64,000 bases of DNA, from positions 558,001 through 622,000 of the forward strand of contig CBDATU010000020.1 in assembly GCA_965199865.1 (NCBI GenBank), in the 5' to 3' direction. This DNA comes from JAPOUP01 sp965199865. GTDB taxonomy: Bacteria; Pseudomonadota; Alphaproteobacteria; Rhodobacterales; Rhodobacteraceae. Positions 54,922 through 63,377 of the stretch are shown here, in pieces. Both the position numbers and the translations under genes were made by a program. The notes beneath the pieces are model-generated. The model made no database searches. It had not been told where the DNA came from and saw only the letters and a program-made list of their open reading frames with translations. The stretch's first letter is position 1, and every line of letters starts with the position of its first letter.

Positions 54922-55965
54922 TCAGCCACTCTTCAACGCCTCAAGCCCTTTCCGGGCAAAGAGGGGAATGTACTCTCCCATCTTCAGCCCACGCTCCGGA
55001 TTTGAAGCGTTGCCATCAAGCGCCCGCTTCCTTACGCCCTGAAGAACCGCCGCCATCCGGAAGAAGCTGAATGCGAGGAAAAACCCGAAATCCCTGATTG
55101 GCGGCAGCCTCCGGAGCTCTGCGTAGGCCGCCACGAACTCATCGTCTTCCGGCACTCCCTGCGCGGAACGGTCAACGCCTTCGAGTCCCCTACCTTCGGG
55201 GCCGGGAGGAAGCCGCCACTGCATAATGACCGACGCGAGATCCGCGAGGGGATGGCCGACCGTTGACAGTTCCCAGTCCAGCACCGCGAGAATGCGCGAC
55301 CCTGTCGGCGAATAGATCAGGTTGTCGATCCTGTAGTCTCCATGGACCAGGGTGCGCTCCTCCTCATCACCGGAACCGCTCTGCAGCCGCTCATCCAGCA
55401 TCGCGACCAGCCGGTCCATATCCGCTATAACAGCCGTCTCGGTCGCTCTGTACTGCCGGGTCCAGCGGCGGGTCTGGCGGGCGATGTAGTTCCCCGGAGG
55501 GCCGTAATCTGAAAGCCCGACCGCCTCCAGATCGACCGAATGCAGCGCGGCGAGTACCCTGCACATCTCGTCGAAATATCCTCGCCGTTCAGCCTTTGGG
55601 ACCGCGTCAAGCCGAGGATCGAAGAATATTCGGCCAGGCACATGCTGCATTACATAGAAGGAAGAGCCTATCACACCGTCATCCTCGCAAAGAAGATGCA
55701 TTTGCGCCACGGGCACTTCGGTTGATGCCAGCGCTCCCTGGACCCGGAACTCACGGTCTACCGCATGCGCCGTCCTGAGCAGAAGCCCGGATGGTTTGCG
55801 CCGCAAAACGTAGGTCGCCCTTGGCGTAGACAGTTCATAGGTCGGGTTGGACTGCCCATCGGCGAACTTCCGCACCGTCAGCGGTCCTGCGTAGCCAGGA
55901 AGGGACGCGGAGAGATAGGCGTCAACCGCCGCTATATCGAGACTATGCGAGTCGCTTTCCGTCAT
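54922..55965 (-). CDS. Phosphotransferase (APH-type) family protein, LvaA/ACAD10-like kinase
   Basis: The 347-residue protein has the APH/choline-kinase fold. The catalytic loop is LVHGDYRIDNLIY and the metal-binding motif AVLDWELSTVGHPLADLA. It starts MTESDSHSLDIAAVDAYLS. It follows acyl-CoA dehydrogenase, MaoC and SDR genes on the same strand. In the levulinate pathway LvaA and in mammalian ACAD10/11 this kinase type phosphorylates 4-hydroxyacyl-CoA, and a dehydrogenase-like domain then removes the phosphate. The same role here is inference. Confidence 0.82.
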   Translation of the reverse strand: MTESDSHSLDIAAVDAYLSASLPGYAGPLTVRKFADGQSNPTYELSTPRATYVLRRKPSGLLLRTAHAVDREFRVQGALASTEVPVAQMHLLCEDDGVIGSSFYVMQHVPGRIFFDPRLDAVPKAERRGYFDEMCRVLAALHSVDLEAVGLSDYGPPGNYIARQTRRWTRQYRATETAVIADMDRLVAMLDERLQSGSGDEEERTLVHGDYRIDNLIYSPTGSRILAVLDWELSTVGHPLADLASVIMQWRLPPGPEGRGLEGVDRSAQGVPEDDEFVAAYAELRRLPPIRDFGFFLAFSFFRMAAVLQGVRKRALDGNASNPERGLKMGEYIPLFARKGLEALKSG

Positions 55966-56116
55966 CGAACCGATGCCCTACCCTTCATCCCGCCGACATC
56001 TCCAACCGTCCGAATATCGCGCCATCCAGGACAGGTCGCCACCCAATGGCGGGACTGTGCGCAGACCGGTTACCATAACCGAACGTCTCGGGGCCGGTGT
56101 TGTAGATTCGGGCAAT

Positions 56117-57355
56117 TCAGCACCTGCCGTCATTCGTGTAACGCCTCAGCTCCGCCCGCGCGACCTGTCTGCGATGCACTGCATCCGGTCCATCCGCAAG
56201 CCTCAGCGTACGAAGATGGGTCCACATATGCGCAAGCGGCTGGTCCTGGCTGATGCCAGCGGCACCATGCATCTGCATCGCCTCATCAACGACCGTCAGC
56301 GCCATAAGCGGTGCCACAACCTTAACCTGGTGAATCCACGGCTGTGCCTGACGCACGCCCACCGTATCCATCATGTAGGCTGCCTTGAGACACAGAAGCC
56401 GCGCCTGTTCGATCTCCATCCTGGCATTGGCGATGATGTCCTGATTTGCGCCCAGCCCGGCAAGTGGTTTGCCGAATGCGCGGCGTGCCAGCGCACGGCG
56501 GCACATCAGTTCCAGGGCTTTCTCCGCCTGCCCGATCGCACGCATGCAATGGTGAATGCGCCCGGGACCAAGACGCCCCTGGGCAACCTCGAATCCCCGG
56601 CCGCAGCCAAGAACCAGATCCTCGGCAGGCACGCGCACATCCGTGAAGCGGATATGCATGTGTCCATGCGGCGCGTCGTCGTGGCAGAACACCTGCATCG
56701 GGCGAAGCACCTCAATACCAGCCGCTCCAGCGGGAACGACAAACATGGAATGACGGCTGTGCCTCGGCGCATCCGGATCGGTGCAGGCCATGACAATATA
56801 GACCCTGGTCCTCGGGTCGCCAGCGCCACTCGCCCACCACTTCTCGCCGTTCAGTACCCAGTTTCCACCGTCATGCCGCGCCTCCAGCGAAATGTTTGTG
56901 GCGTCGGAACTCGCCACATCGGGTTCGGTCATTAGGTAGGCGGACCTGATTTCACCGGCCAGAAGCGGCTTCAGCCAGCGTTCCCTATGGGCTGCGGAAC
57001 CATATCGCTCCAGCACCTCCATATTGCCGGTATCGGGAGCATTGCAGTTGAACACTTCCGCGGCAATGCCAACCTTTCCCATCTCCTCGGCCAGATAGGC
57101 GTATTCCACGGTTGTCAAACCGAATCCCCTGTCCGAATCCGTCAGCCAGAAGTTCCACAGCCCCCTCTTCCTCGCCCTGGCCTTCAGGCCGTCAAGTATT
57201 TCCAGCTGGCGATCGGTGAACTGGAACCGGTCACCGGAAGGATGTCTGCCTACTTCCGCCTGGAATTCCGCATCCAACGGTTCGATTTCGTCCGAAACCA
57301 TGTCACGGACGGCCTTGATCAGCGGAGCCAACCGATCAGTAACGCCTAAATTCAT
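56117..57355 (-). CDS. Acyl-CoA dehydrogenase family protein (LvaC/ACAD11-like)
   Basis: The 412-residue protein has acyl-CoA dehydrogenase blocks: AYLMTEPDVASSDATNIS, VLNGEKWWASGAGDPRT, GRLGPGRIHHCMRAIGQAEKAL and QMHGAAGISQDQPLAHMW. These include the FAD and acyl-CoA contacts. Length and form match the ACAD10/11 subgroup often encoded next to an APH-type kinase, the situation here. Such enzymes may use FAD to eliminate phosphate from 4-phosphoacyl-CoA, not only to oxidise. Substrate length cannot be read. Confidence 0.87.
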   Translation of the reverse strand: MNLGVTDRLAPLIKAVRDMVSDEIEPLDAEFQAEVGRHPSGDRFQFTDRQLEILDGLKARARKRGLWNFWLTDSDRGFGLTTVEYAYLAEEMGKVGIAAEVFNCNAPDTGNMEVLERYGSAAHRERWLKPLLAGEIRSAYLMTEPDVASSDATNISLEARHDGGNWVLNGEKWWASGAGDPRTRVYIVMACTDPDAPRHSRHSMFVVPAGAAGIEVLRPMQVFCHDDAPHGHMHIRFTDVRVPAEDLVLGCGRGFEVAQGRLGPGRIHHCMRAIGQAEKALELMCRRALARRAFGKPLAGLGANQDIIANARMEIEQARLLCLKAAYMMDTVGVRQAQPWIHQVKVVAPLMALTVVDEAMQMHGAAGISQDQPLAHMWTHLRTLRLADGPDAVHRRQVARAELRRYTNDGRC

Positions 57356-57667
57356 TGAACACCCCTGCCCATTGCATCCAAAACAGTCAAGCGACCCGGA
57401 TTCCGTAGCACAGCACGCGGCATCAGGCTCAAAGGAACCCGGCCCGTCCCCCGGAACAGGTCTGGCGGTTTGCGACGATCATTCGCGCCACCGGCGATCA
57501 GCACCCCTATGCCACTTCGGTGAAACCGCTGCAGCCGCACGAAACCGTCTGGCACTGGATCACCCCCTTGCCGTTCCAGGTTCTTCCCGCCTCCACGCTC
57601 ATATATCCACCGATAAGGAAGGCTCAGGTGGGCTAAAGACCGATGGTTACACATAGTCCGCCAGCCC
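57356..57667. other. Spacer between the acyl-CoA dehydrogenase and MaoC genes
   Basis: About 310 bases on the same strand as both neighbours. No credible gene or clear hairpin is seen. It interrupts an otherwise compact cluster and may contain a promoter for the acyl-CoA dehydrogenase and kinase genes. Confidence 0.35.
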
Positions 57668-58123
57668 TCACGCAAAGTAGTGGCGGTTGATCCATTCGGC
57701 GACCAGCGCCGGTTTAGGATGGTCTTCGATTTCAACCTCCACATCCCAGATCAACGTGATCTCGCCAGACCTGCGTTCCTCAATGGATTTCAGACGGAAA
57801 CTCCCCCGAATGCGGGTACCTGACCGCACCGGCGCCAGAAAGCGAAGACGGTTGAAGCCATAGTTCACGCTGTAGGCAGCGTCCGTCGGCCGCAACTGAG
57901 CGTCATTCGCCATCGCGCTCAGCATCGAAAGCGTCAGGAATCCATGGGCGATTGTGCCGCCAAGCGGTGTCCGGGCGGCGCGCTCCGGATCAATATGGAT
58001 GAACTGCAGATCCCCGACTAGTTCAGCATGGGTGTCGATCATCCCCTGTGCCATAGTGAACCAGCGTGAAAGGCCTGTGCGCTTTCCGATCATACCGCGC
58101 AGATCAGTTCCTGAACCGCCCAT
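57668..58123 (-). CDS. MaoC family (R)-specific enoyl-CoA hydratase-like protein
   Basis: ATG 58123 lies one base after the SDR stop and gives 151 residues. The hot-dog fold motif is FIHIDPERAARTPLGGTIAHGFLTLSML, where the Asp and His of the hydratase dyad are visible (IDPERAA and IAHG). It probably hydrates an enoyl-CoA to a hydroxyacyl-CoA in this lipid cluster. The first methionine in the longer frame (58177) overlaps the SDR gene, so was not chosen. Confidence 0.9.
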   Translation of the reverse strand: MGGSGTDLRGMIGKRTGLSRWFTMAQGMIDTHAELVGDLQFIHIDPERAARTPLGGTIAHGFLTLSMLSAMANDAQLRPTDAAYSVNYGFNRLRFLAPVRSGTRIRGSFRLKSIEERRSGEITLIWDVEVEIEDHPKPALVAEWINRHYFA

Positions 58124-58124
58124 C

Positions 58125-58946
58125 TCAGTCGGTCGCGGATTCAAAGATCGGCGGACCAGTCTGGACATTGATGCCACCCGAAACGGGAATCACGGCCCCT
58201 GTAACATATGCCCCGCCTTTCCCGCAGAGAAACTGCAGACAGGCGGCAATGTCTTCGGGCGCACCGACTCGGCCCAATGGCACAGCCCGTCCAACCTTTT
58301 CGCGCTTCTCCGGACTGGCGGTGGCGAAGGCTGTCATGTTGCTTACAAAAGGCCCCGGAGCCAGGGAATTGACGGTGATCGACTCCCTGGCTAGCTCCTT
58401 TGCGAGAATCCGGGTCAGGTGGTGCACGGCCGATTTGGAAGCCGCGTAGCTGAATGCACCATCACCCATCGCGACCTCTCCCATGACACTGCCCACATTG
58501 ACGACCCGTGCCGGATCTTCTGGAGTCGCAGCGGCGCGTAGCCTGGGCAGGAGCTGCTGGGTCAGATGAAACAGACCTGTCACGTTGACGCTCAGCACTC
58601 TCTCCCAGGCATCGTAGGGAAAGGCTCCGAGTTCCCCGCCCCAGGCCCGGCCCGCATTGTTCATGAGTATGTGCAGCTTATCCACATGTTCCCCCACAGA
58701 CCCCATCAGCGCCACAATGCCACTTTCGCTGCCTACATCACCCACGAAACCTTCAGCGCAGCCCGGAAGACCCAACGCGTTAAGCTCAGCCGCCGCTGCC
58801 TCACAAGCGTCACCCTTACGACTGGCAATCATCACCCGAGCTCCGGCCGCCATCAGCCCATGCGTGGCCATTCGCCCAATGCCGGTCGCACCACCTGTGA
58901 CCAGTGCGTTCTTTCCCGCCAGCGAAAACAGAGTTTCCGGAACCAT
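58125..58946 (-). CDS. SDR family oxidoreductase
   Basis: ATG 58946 after GGGAGGAGACAC gives 273 residues, MVPETLFSLAGKNALVTG. The NAD(P) motif TGGATGIGR, NNAG, the Ser in VNVGSVMG and the YAASK motif with Tyr and Lys are all present. It ends VTGAVIPVSGGINVQTG. It likely reduces or oxidises a hydroxy/keto group, similar in position to LvaD in the levulinate cluster. It diverges from the quinone oxidoreductase gene (94 bases). Substrate not determined. Confidence 0.92.
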   Translation of the reverse strand: MVPETLFSLAGKNALVTGGATGIGRMATHGLMAAGARVMIASRKGDACEAAAAELNALGLPGCAEGFVGDVGSESGIVALMGSVGEHVDKLHILMNNAGRAWGGELGAFPYDAWERVLSVNVTGLFHLTQQLLPRLRAAATPEDPARVVNVGSVMGEVAMGDGAFSYAASKSAVHHLTRILAKELARESITVNSLAPGPFVSNMTAFATASPEKREKVGRAVPLGRVGAPEDIAACLQFLCGKGGAYVTGAVIPVSGGINVQTGPPIFESATD

Positions 58947-59040
58947 GTGTCTCCTCCCTGCCCTGAACATCGCAGTGGGCGTCTGCGTTGACAAGGGGTG
59001 CGGGCGCTGCAAGGAGGTGCCAAACATCAAGGAGAGTTCG

Positions 59041-60030
59041 ATGCGCGCCATGATGAGCATGCAGACCGGCGGACCCGAAACGCTACAGCCGCATGAAACC
59101 GAAACACCGGAACCGAAGCCAGGCGAGGTGCGAATCGCGGTTCGCGCGGCGGGTGTGAATTTCCCTGACACGCTGATCATCCGCGACCGTTACCAGTATC
59201 GGCCGGAACGACCTTTCGCGCCAGGTGGGGAGGTTGCCGGAGTGGTTGATGCCACCGGAGACGGTGTGGAATGCCTTGCCAGGGGCGACCGTGTGCTTGG
59301 CCTGCCGCTCTTCGGCGGCTTCGCAACCCATGTCTGCGTCCCGCAGAATATGGTTCATCGGATTCCCGACGAAATGAGCGTTGAGGAAGCAGCGGGATTC
59401 GCCCTCACCTACGGGACAAGCCATTATGCACTGACGGGACGCGGTGCCCTGAAACCTGGCGAGACCCTATTGGTGCTCGGCGCGGCGGGAGGGATAGGCG
59501 CAAGCGCGGTGGAACTCGGCAAGGCGGCGGATGCGCGGGTCGTTGCGGCGGTATCGACCGAGGCGAAAGCCAAATTCTGCCGGGAACTCGGAGCCGACGA
59601 GGTGCTGGTCTATCCCCGCCAGATGGACCGGACGGCACAAAAGGCGTTCGGCGCGGCGATCAAGGCAAGGGTGCCAGACGGAGTGGATGTGATATATGAC
59701 CCCGTAGGCGGTGATTACGCGGAGCCCGCGCTACGGGCCATCGCCTGGAACGGCCGGTTTCTGGTGATTGGCTTTCCCGCCGGCATCCCGGCAATCCCGC
59801 TGAACCTGCCACTCCTGAAAGGCTGCCAGATCGTGGGAGTGTTCTGGGGTGCGCATGCGACCCGGGAACCGGAAGCACATTCCCGGGAAATGGAAGAACT
59901 TATGGCACTGTATGTCGCCGGGAGGATCAGGCCCCGGATTTCGGAACTGTTCGCTCTGGAAGACGCTGCGGACGCATTGCGGCGAATCGATGCGCGCGAA
60001 GCGAAAGGCAAGATCGTCCTGACAGTCTGA
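59041..60030 (+). CDS. NADPH:quinone oxidoreductase (MDR family)
   Basis: ATG 59041 after AAGGAGAG gives 329 residues starting MRAMMSMQTGGPETLQPHE. The medium-chain dehydrogenase/reductase fold shows PFAPGGEVAGVVDATGDGV and the nucleotide motif VLGAAGGIGASAVELG. No structural zinc cysteines are visible, as in quinone oxidoreductases. It reduces quinones or enoyl compounds with NADPH. It is the only plus-strand gene of the lipid cluster and ends 39 bases before the ligase gene end. Confidence 0.92.
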   Translation: MRAMMSMQTGGPETLQPHETETPEPKPGEVRIAVRAAGVNFPDTLIIRDRYQYRPERPFAPGGEVAGVVDATGDGVECLARGDRVLGLPLFGGFATHVCVPQNMVHRIPDEMSVEEAAGFALTYGTSHYALTGRGALKPGETLLVLGAAGGIGASAVELGKAADARVVAAVSTEAKAKFCRELGADEVLVYPRQMDRTAQKAFGAAIKARVPDGVDVIYDPVGGDYAEPALRAIAWNGRFLVIGFPAGIPAIPLNLPLLKGCQIVGVFWGAHATREPEAHSREMEELMALYVAGRIRPRISELFALEDAADALRRIDAREAKGKIVLTV

Positions 60031-60069
60031 CAGCCTCCCGGGTCTGGCGGCTTCCGCCGCACCGTCAGG

Positions 60070-61695
60070 CTAATCGGGCAGTTTATGGTCCGCGTAGATC
60101 CGCCGCAGATTCAGTTTGTTGACCTTGCCGGTCGCGGTGAGCGGCAGGGTGTCGACAAAAATAATGTCATCTGGCACCTGCCACTTCGCCAGCTGCGCCT
60201 CCAGATGGGCACGGATCCCGATCACATCCGGATCCTCAACCGCCGGGACGGCAATCAGGACGGGCCGCTCGTCCCATTTCGGATGCGGTACTGCGATGGC
60301 CGCGCAGTTGGTGATGTGCGGATGCGCCATGGCCAGGTTCTCCACATCAAGCGAACTGATCCATTCCCCTCCCGATTTGATCAGATCCTTGGAGCGGTCG
60401 GTGATGGTCAGGAATCCTTCGGGCGAGATCGAAGCCACATCTCCGGTACCGAACCATCCTTCATCGTCAAACGCCGTCGCGTTCGCCTCTTCGTTGTTGA
60501 AATAACCCGAAACGATGGTTGGACCCCGCACGAACAGCTCACCCACCGCCTTGCCGTCATGTGGCTGGCGACTGCCGTCGCCATCGACGATCTTCAGGTC
60601 GACCATAAAGGCCCGGCGTCCCTGCGTTGACTTGAGTCGCAGCCGCTCCTCAAACGGAAGAGCCATCATTTCGGGTGACAGGTTTCCGAGAGTGCCAATC
60701 GGGGTCATCTCAGTCATGCCCCAGGCATGGCAGACGGATACGCCCAGTTCCTCAAATCCCTGGATGAGGGACGTCGCCGCTGCGGAGCCCCCAATCACGA
60801 CCTCACCCAGTTCCGCGGGCTTGCGTCCGCGCTTCCTGATCTCCTCCATCAACCCCAGCCAGACCGTGGGCACTCCCCAGGCAGCGAATACACTTTCCGC
60901 CTCCATGAGTTCCCATAGCGATGCGCCGTCAAGCCTCGGACCAGGCATTACCAGCGTGGTGCCGGTCAACGGCGCGGCATGGGCAGCTCCCCAGGCGTTG
61001 GCGTGGAACAGTGGCACCACAGGCAGCAGGCGTTTGCCCATACGTAGCGATTTCTGCATCGACACGCCGACCAGCAGCGCATGAAGCACCTGGGCACGAT
61101 GCGAATAAAGCGCGCCTTTGGGAGCTCCTGTTGTGCCTGACGTGTAGCAGAGCCCGGCGGCGTCATTCTCCCCTACATCATACCAGACGAAGTCGTCATC
61201 CTGCGCCGCCAGCATGTCCTCATAGCAGTGCACGTTCGGCAGCGAGGTCTCCGGCATGTTCGCCACATCGATGAGAAGGACATAGTGAAGCCGCCTGGAA
61301 AGCCGTGGCAGCAGCCTTTCCACAAGCGGCACGAAAGTCAGGTCCAGAAACATGACCCGGTCTTCGGCATGTTCGATGATGTAGGCGAGCTGCTCACTGG
61401 ACAGACGCGGGTTCAGCGTGTGACAGACGGCGCCAATTCCCGGGATGCCAAAATACAGTTCCATATGCCGGTAACCGTTCCACGCCAGGGTGGCGATCCG
61501 ATCTCCGGATCCAATTCCCATGGCCAGCAGGGCTTTCGCCAGCTTTCTGCAGCGTATGCCCATTTCGGCGTAGGATTCGCGATGGATGCCACCTTCGACG
61601 GCGGACGAAACGATTCCGGCGGCACCATGAATTTCCTCTGCATATGTAAGGATGTCAGCAACGCGAAGTGGCCTGTCCATCATCATCCCGCGCAT
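60070..61695 (-). CDS. Acyl-CoA ligase (AMP-dependent synthetase)
   Basis: ATG 61695, after AAAGG, gives 541 residues beginning MRGMMMDRPLRVADIL. The AMP-binding motif is YTSGTTGAPKGALYSH, and the downstream motifs include HAWGMTEMTPIG, GWFGTGDVASI and, near the end, TATGKVNKLNLRRIY with the catalytic Lys. It activates a carboxylic acid to its CoA thioester for the surrounding acyl-CoA enzymes. The class resembles medium-chain or alkyl/aryl ligases (FadD3/LvaE-like). Substrate undetermined. Confidence 0.92.
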   Translation of the reverse strand: MRGMMMDRPLRVADILTYAEEIHGAAGIVSSAVEGGIHRESYAEMGIRCRKLAKALLAMGIGSGDRIATLAWNGYRHMELYFGIPGIGAVCHTLNPRLSSEQLAYIIEHAEDRVMFLDLTFVPLVERLLPRLSRRLHYVLLIDVANMPETSLPNVHCYEDMLAAQDDDFVWYDVGENDAAGLCYTSGTTGAPKGALYSHRAQVLHALLVGVSMQKSLRMGKRLLPVVPLFHANAWGAAHAAPLTGTTLVMPGPRLDGASLWELMEAESVFAAWGVPTVWLGLMEEIRKRGRKPAELGEVVIGGSAAATSLIQGFEELGVSVCHAWGMTEMTPIGTLGNLSPEMMALPFEERLRLKSTQGRRAFMVDLKIVDGDGSRQPHDGKAVGELFVRGPTIVSGYFNNEEANATAFDDEGWFGTGDVASISPEGFLTITDRSKDLIKSGGEWISSLDVENLAMAHPHITNCAAIAVPHPKWDERPVLIAVPAVEDPDVIGIRAHLEAQLAKWQVPDDIIFVDTLPLTATGKVNKLNLRRIYADHKLPD

Positions 61696-61923
61696 CGGCA
61701 ACACCTTTCAGTTCAACTCCCTGAACAGGATTCCCCGCGGCGTGTACCGTTGCAAGGGCTGAAATCTGGCAGGGCCGTCTTTCCCCGCACATCACAAGGG
61801 CCTCCCTCTCCCGCACTGAAATCAGCCACCCTCACCGAACGGAAACCAAAGCCGTCCGGCAGAGGACCGCTTCCACAGTGCCCAGCATTGCGGAACACTC
61901 GCAACGACCCTGAGCGTAGAGGA

Positions 61924-62361
61924 TCAACTGGAGATAAGGCGCGCAAAGACCGCGCGGGCGGTGTTTTCCAATGGCACGGGTCGGCGGGCATCACGGGACA
62001 CGTTGACATGGGTAAACCGGCCAGTAGCTGACGCCTGCTCCTCATCGTTCCGGAAGATGCTTATCTCGTAGGTAACGGAAGTGTTCCCAAGACGCGTGAT
62101 CCGCAGCCCCGCCTCGATTCCGTCTCCAAACGCGATCTCCCTGAAGTAGTCACATTCAGATGCCGCCACGAGAAAGACGGTCTCTGACCCGCCCAGATCC
62201 AGCAAATCGTTTGCGATTAGAAAGGCCTGAACCGCAGTATCGAATAACAGATAATGCACAGCATTGTTCATATGGCCGTAGATGTCCGTGTCGGCCCAGC
62301 GCATCTGCAACGGCTCGAAATGGGGGTAATCAGCGCGCCGTCCGGGCTGGGGACGGATCAT
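61924..62361 (-). CDS. Acyl-CoA thioesterase (hot-dog fold, 4HBT)
   Basis: The 145-residue protein begins MIRPQPGRRADYPHFEPLQMRWADTD, and its WADTDIYGHMNNAVHYLLFD contains the 4HBT active-site Asp region. It hydrolyses acyl-CoA thioesters to free acid and CoA. Its ATG overlaps the upstream MDR reductase stop (ATGA at 62358-62361), so the two are coupled. It may recycle CoA from stalled intermediates of this cluster. Confidence 0.92.
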   Translation of the reverse strand: MIRPQPGRRADYPHFEPLQMRWADTDIYGHMNNAVHYLLFDTAVQAFLIANDLLDLGGSETVFLVAASECDYFREIAFGDGIEAGLRITRLGNTSVTYEISIFRNDEEQASATGRFTHVNVSRDARRPVPLENTARAVFARLISS

Positions 62362-63377
62362 GGCATCTCCCCGACCCGAACAAGCTGCTTTCCGAAATTG
62401 CCGCCCACAAGCAGGTCAAGGAAGGCCTGCGGCGCGTTCTCCAGCCCTTCGGTAACCGTCTCCCGGTAATGAAATTCGCCTGATTTCACCAGCGGCCCCA
62501 CCTCCCTCAGGAAGGGTCCAAGGCGGTCCATGTGCTCAAACACGATAAAGCCCTGCACACGCAGCTTTCGCACCAGAATCGTGCGCCACATCCTGGGCAG
62601 TGGCATGGCGTCCTCTACACCTTCGCCGGAATACCAGGCGATCATACCGCAGACAGCGATACGACCGTGATCATTCATTCGCGGAAGAACCGCTTCCAGC
62701 GTCTTTCCGCCAACGTTTTCGTAGTAGCAGTCGACTCCCTTCGGGGTCTGGGCCCTGAGTGCTTCCGCAAGCTGCGGATCCCGGTGATCGAGACAGACGT
62801 CATAGCCCAGCCTTTCGACCGCATAGGCGCATTTCTCCGTGCCGCCGGCGACACCCACCGTCCGCATGCCCCTGCGAACCGCAAGCTGGCCAACCACGGA
62901 GCCAACGGCGCCGGTGGCTGCGGAAACGACCAGAGTCTCGCCCGGCTGCCCGGCAAGGATGTCGTTCAGCCCAACCCAAGCGGTATGTCCTGGCATGCCG
63001 AGAACACCGAGCGCGGTGGAGACCGGCGCAAGATCAGGGTCGATTTTCCGGCACTGCCGGGCGTCCGCGACAGCGTGACTGGCCCAGCCGGTGCGTCCAA
63101 CCACGATGTCTCCGGCCTGGAACCGGTCATCGTTTGACGCAATGATCTCACCGACACCAGCCGCTTCCATTGTGCCACCGACCTCCACCGGAGAGGCATA
63201 GGATCTCGCGGCGTCCATACGGCCACGCATATATGGATCCAGCGATAGCCAGATGGTCCGGACCAGAACTTCGCCATCGCCCGGTTCCGGTAGGTGGGTC
63301 GCCTCAAGGCGAAAATTGTCCAGGGTTGGAGTGCCCTTGGGCCGACTGGCAAGGACAATACGTTGGGCTTCGGTCAT
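62358..63377 (-). CDS. MDR-family NADP-dependent oxidoreductase (leukotriene B4 dehydrogenase-like)
   Basis: The 339-residue protein begins MTEAQRIVLASRPKGTPTLDNFRLEATHLPEPGDGEVLVRT. It contains VSAATGAVGSVVGQLAVRRG (nucleotide-binding), VGVAGGTEKCAYAVERLGYD and YYENVGGKTLEAVLPRMND, typical of the 2-alkenal/leukotriene reductase group. It reduces alpha,beta-unsaturated carbonyls with NADPH. It is the first gene of the minus-strand cluster and is followed by the overlapping thioesterase gene. Confidence 0.92.
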   Translation of the reverse strand: MTEAQRIVLASRPKGTPTLDNFRLEATHLPEPGDGEVLVRTIWLSLDPYMRGRMDAARSYASPVEVGGTMEAAGVGEIIASNDDRFQAGDIVVGRTGWASHAVADARQCRKIDPDLAPVSTALGVLGMPGHTAWVGLNDILAGQPGETLVVSAATGAVGSVVGQLAVRRGMRTVGVAGGTEKCAYAVERLGYDVCLDHRDPQLAEALRAQTPKGVDCYYENVGGKTLEAVLPRMNDHGRIAVCGMIAWYSGEGVEDAMPLPRMWRTILVRKLRVQGFIVFEHMDRLGPFLREVGPLVKSGEFHYRETVTEGLENAPQAFLDLLVGGNFGKQLVRVGEMP

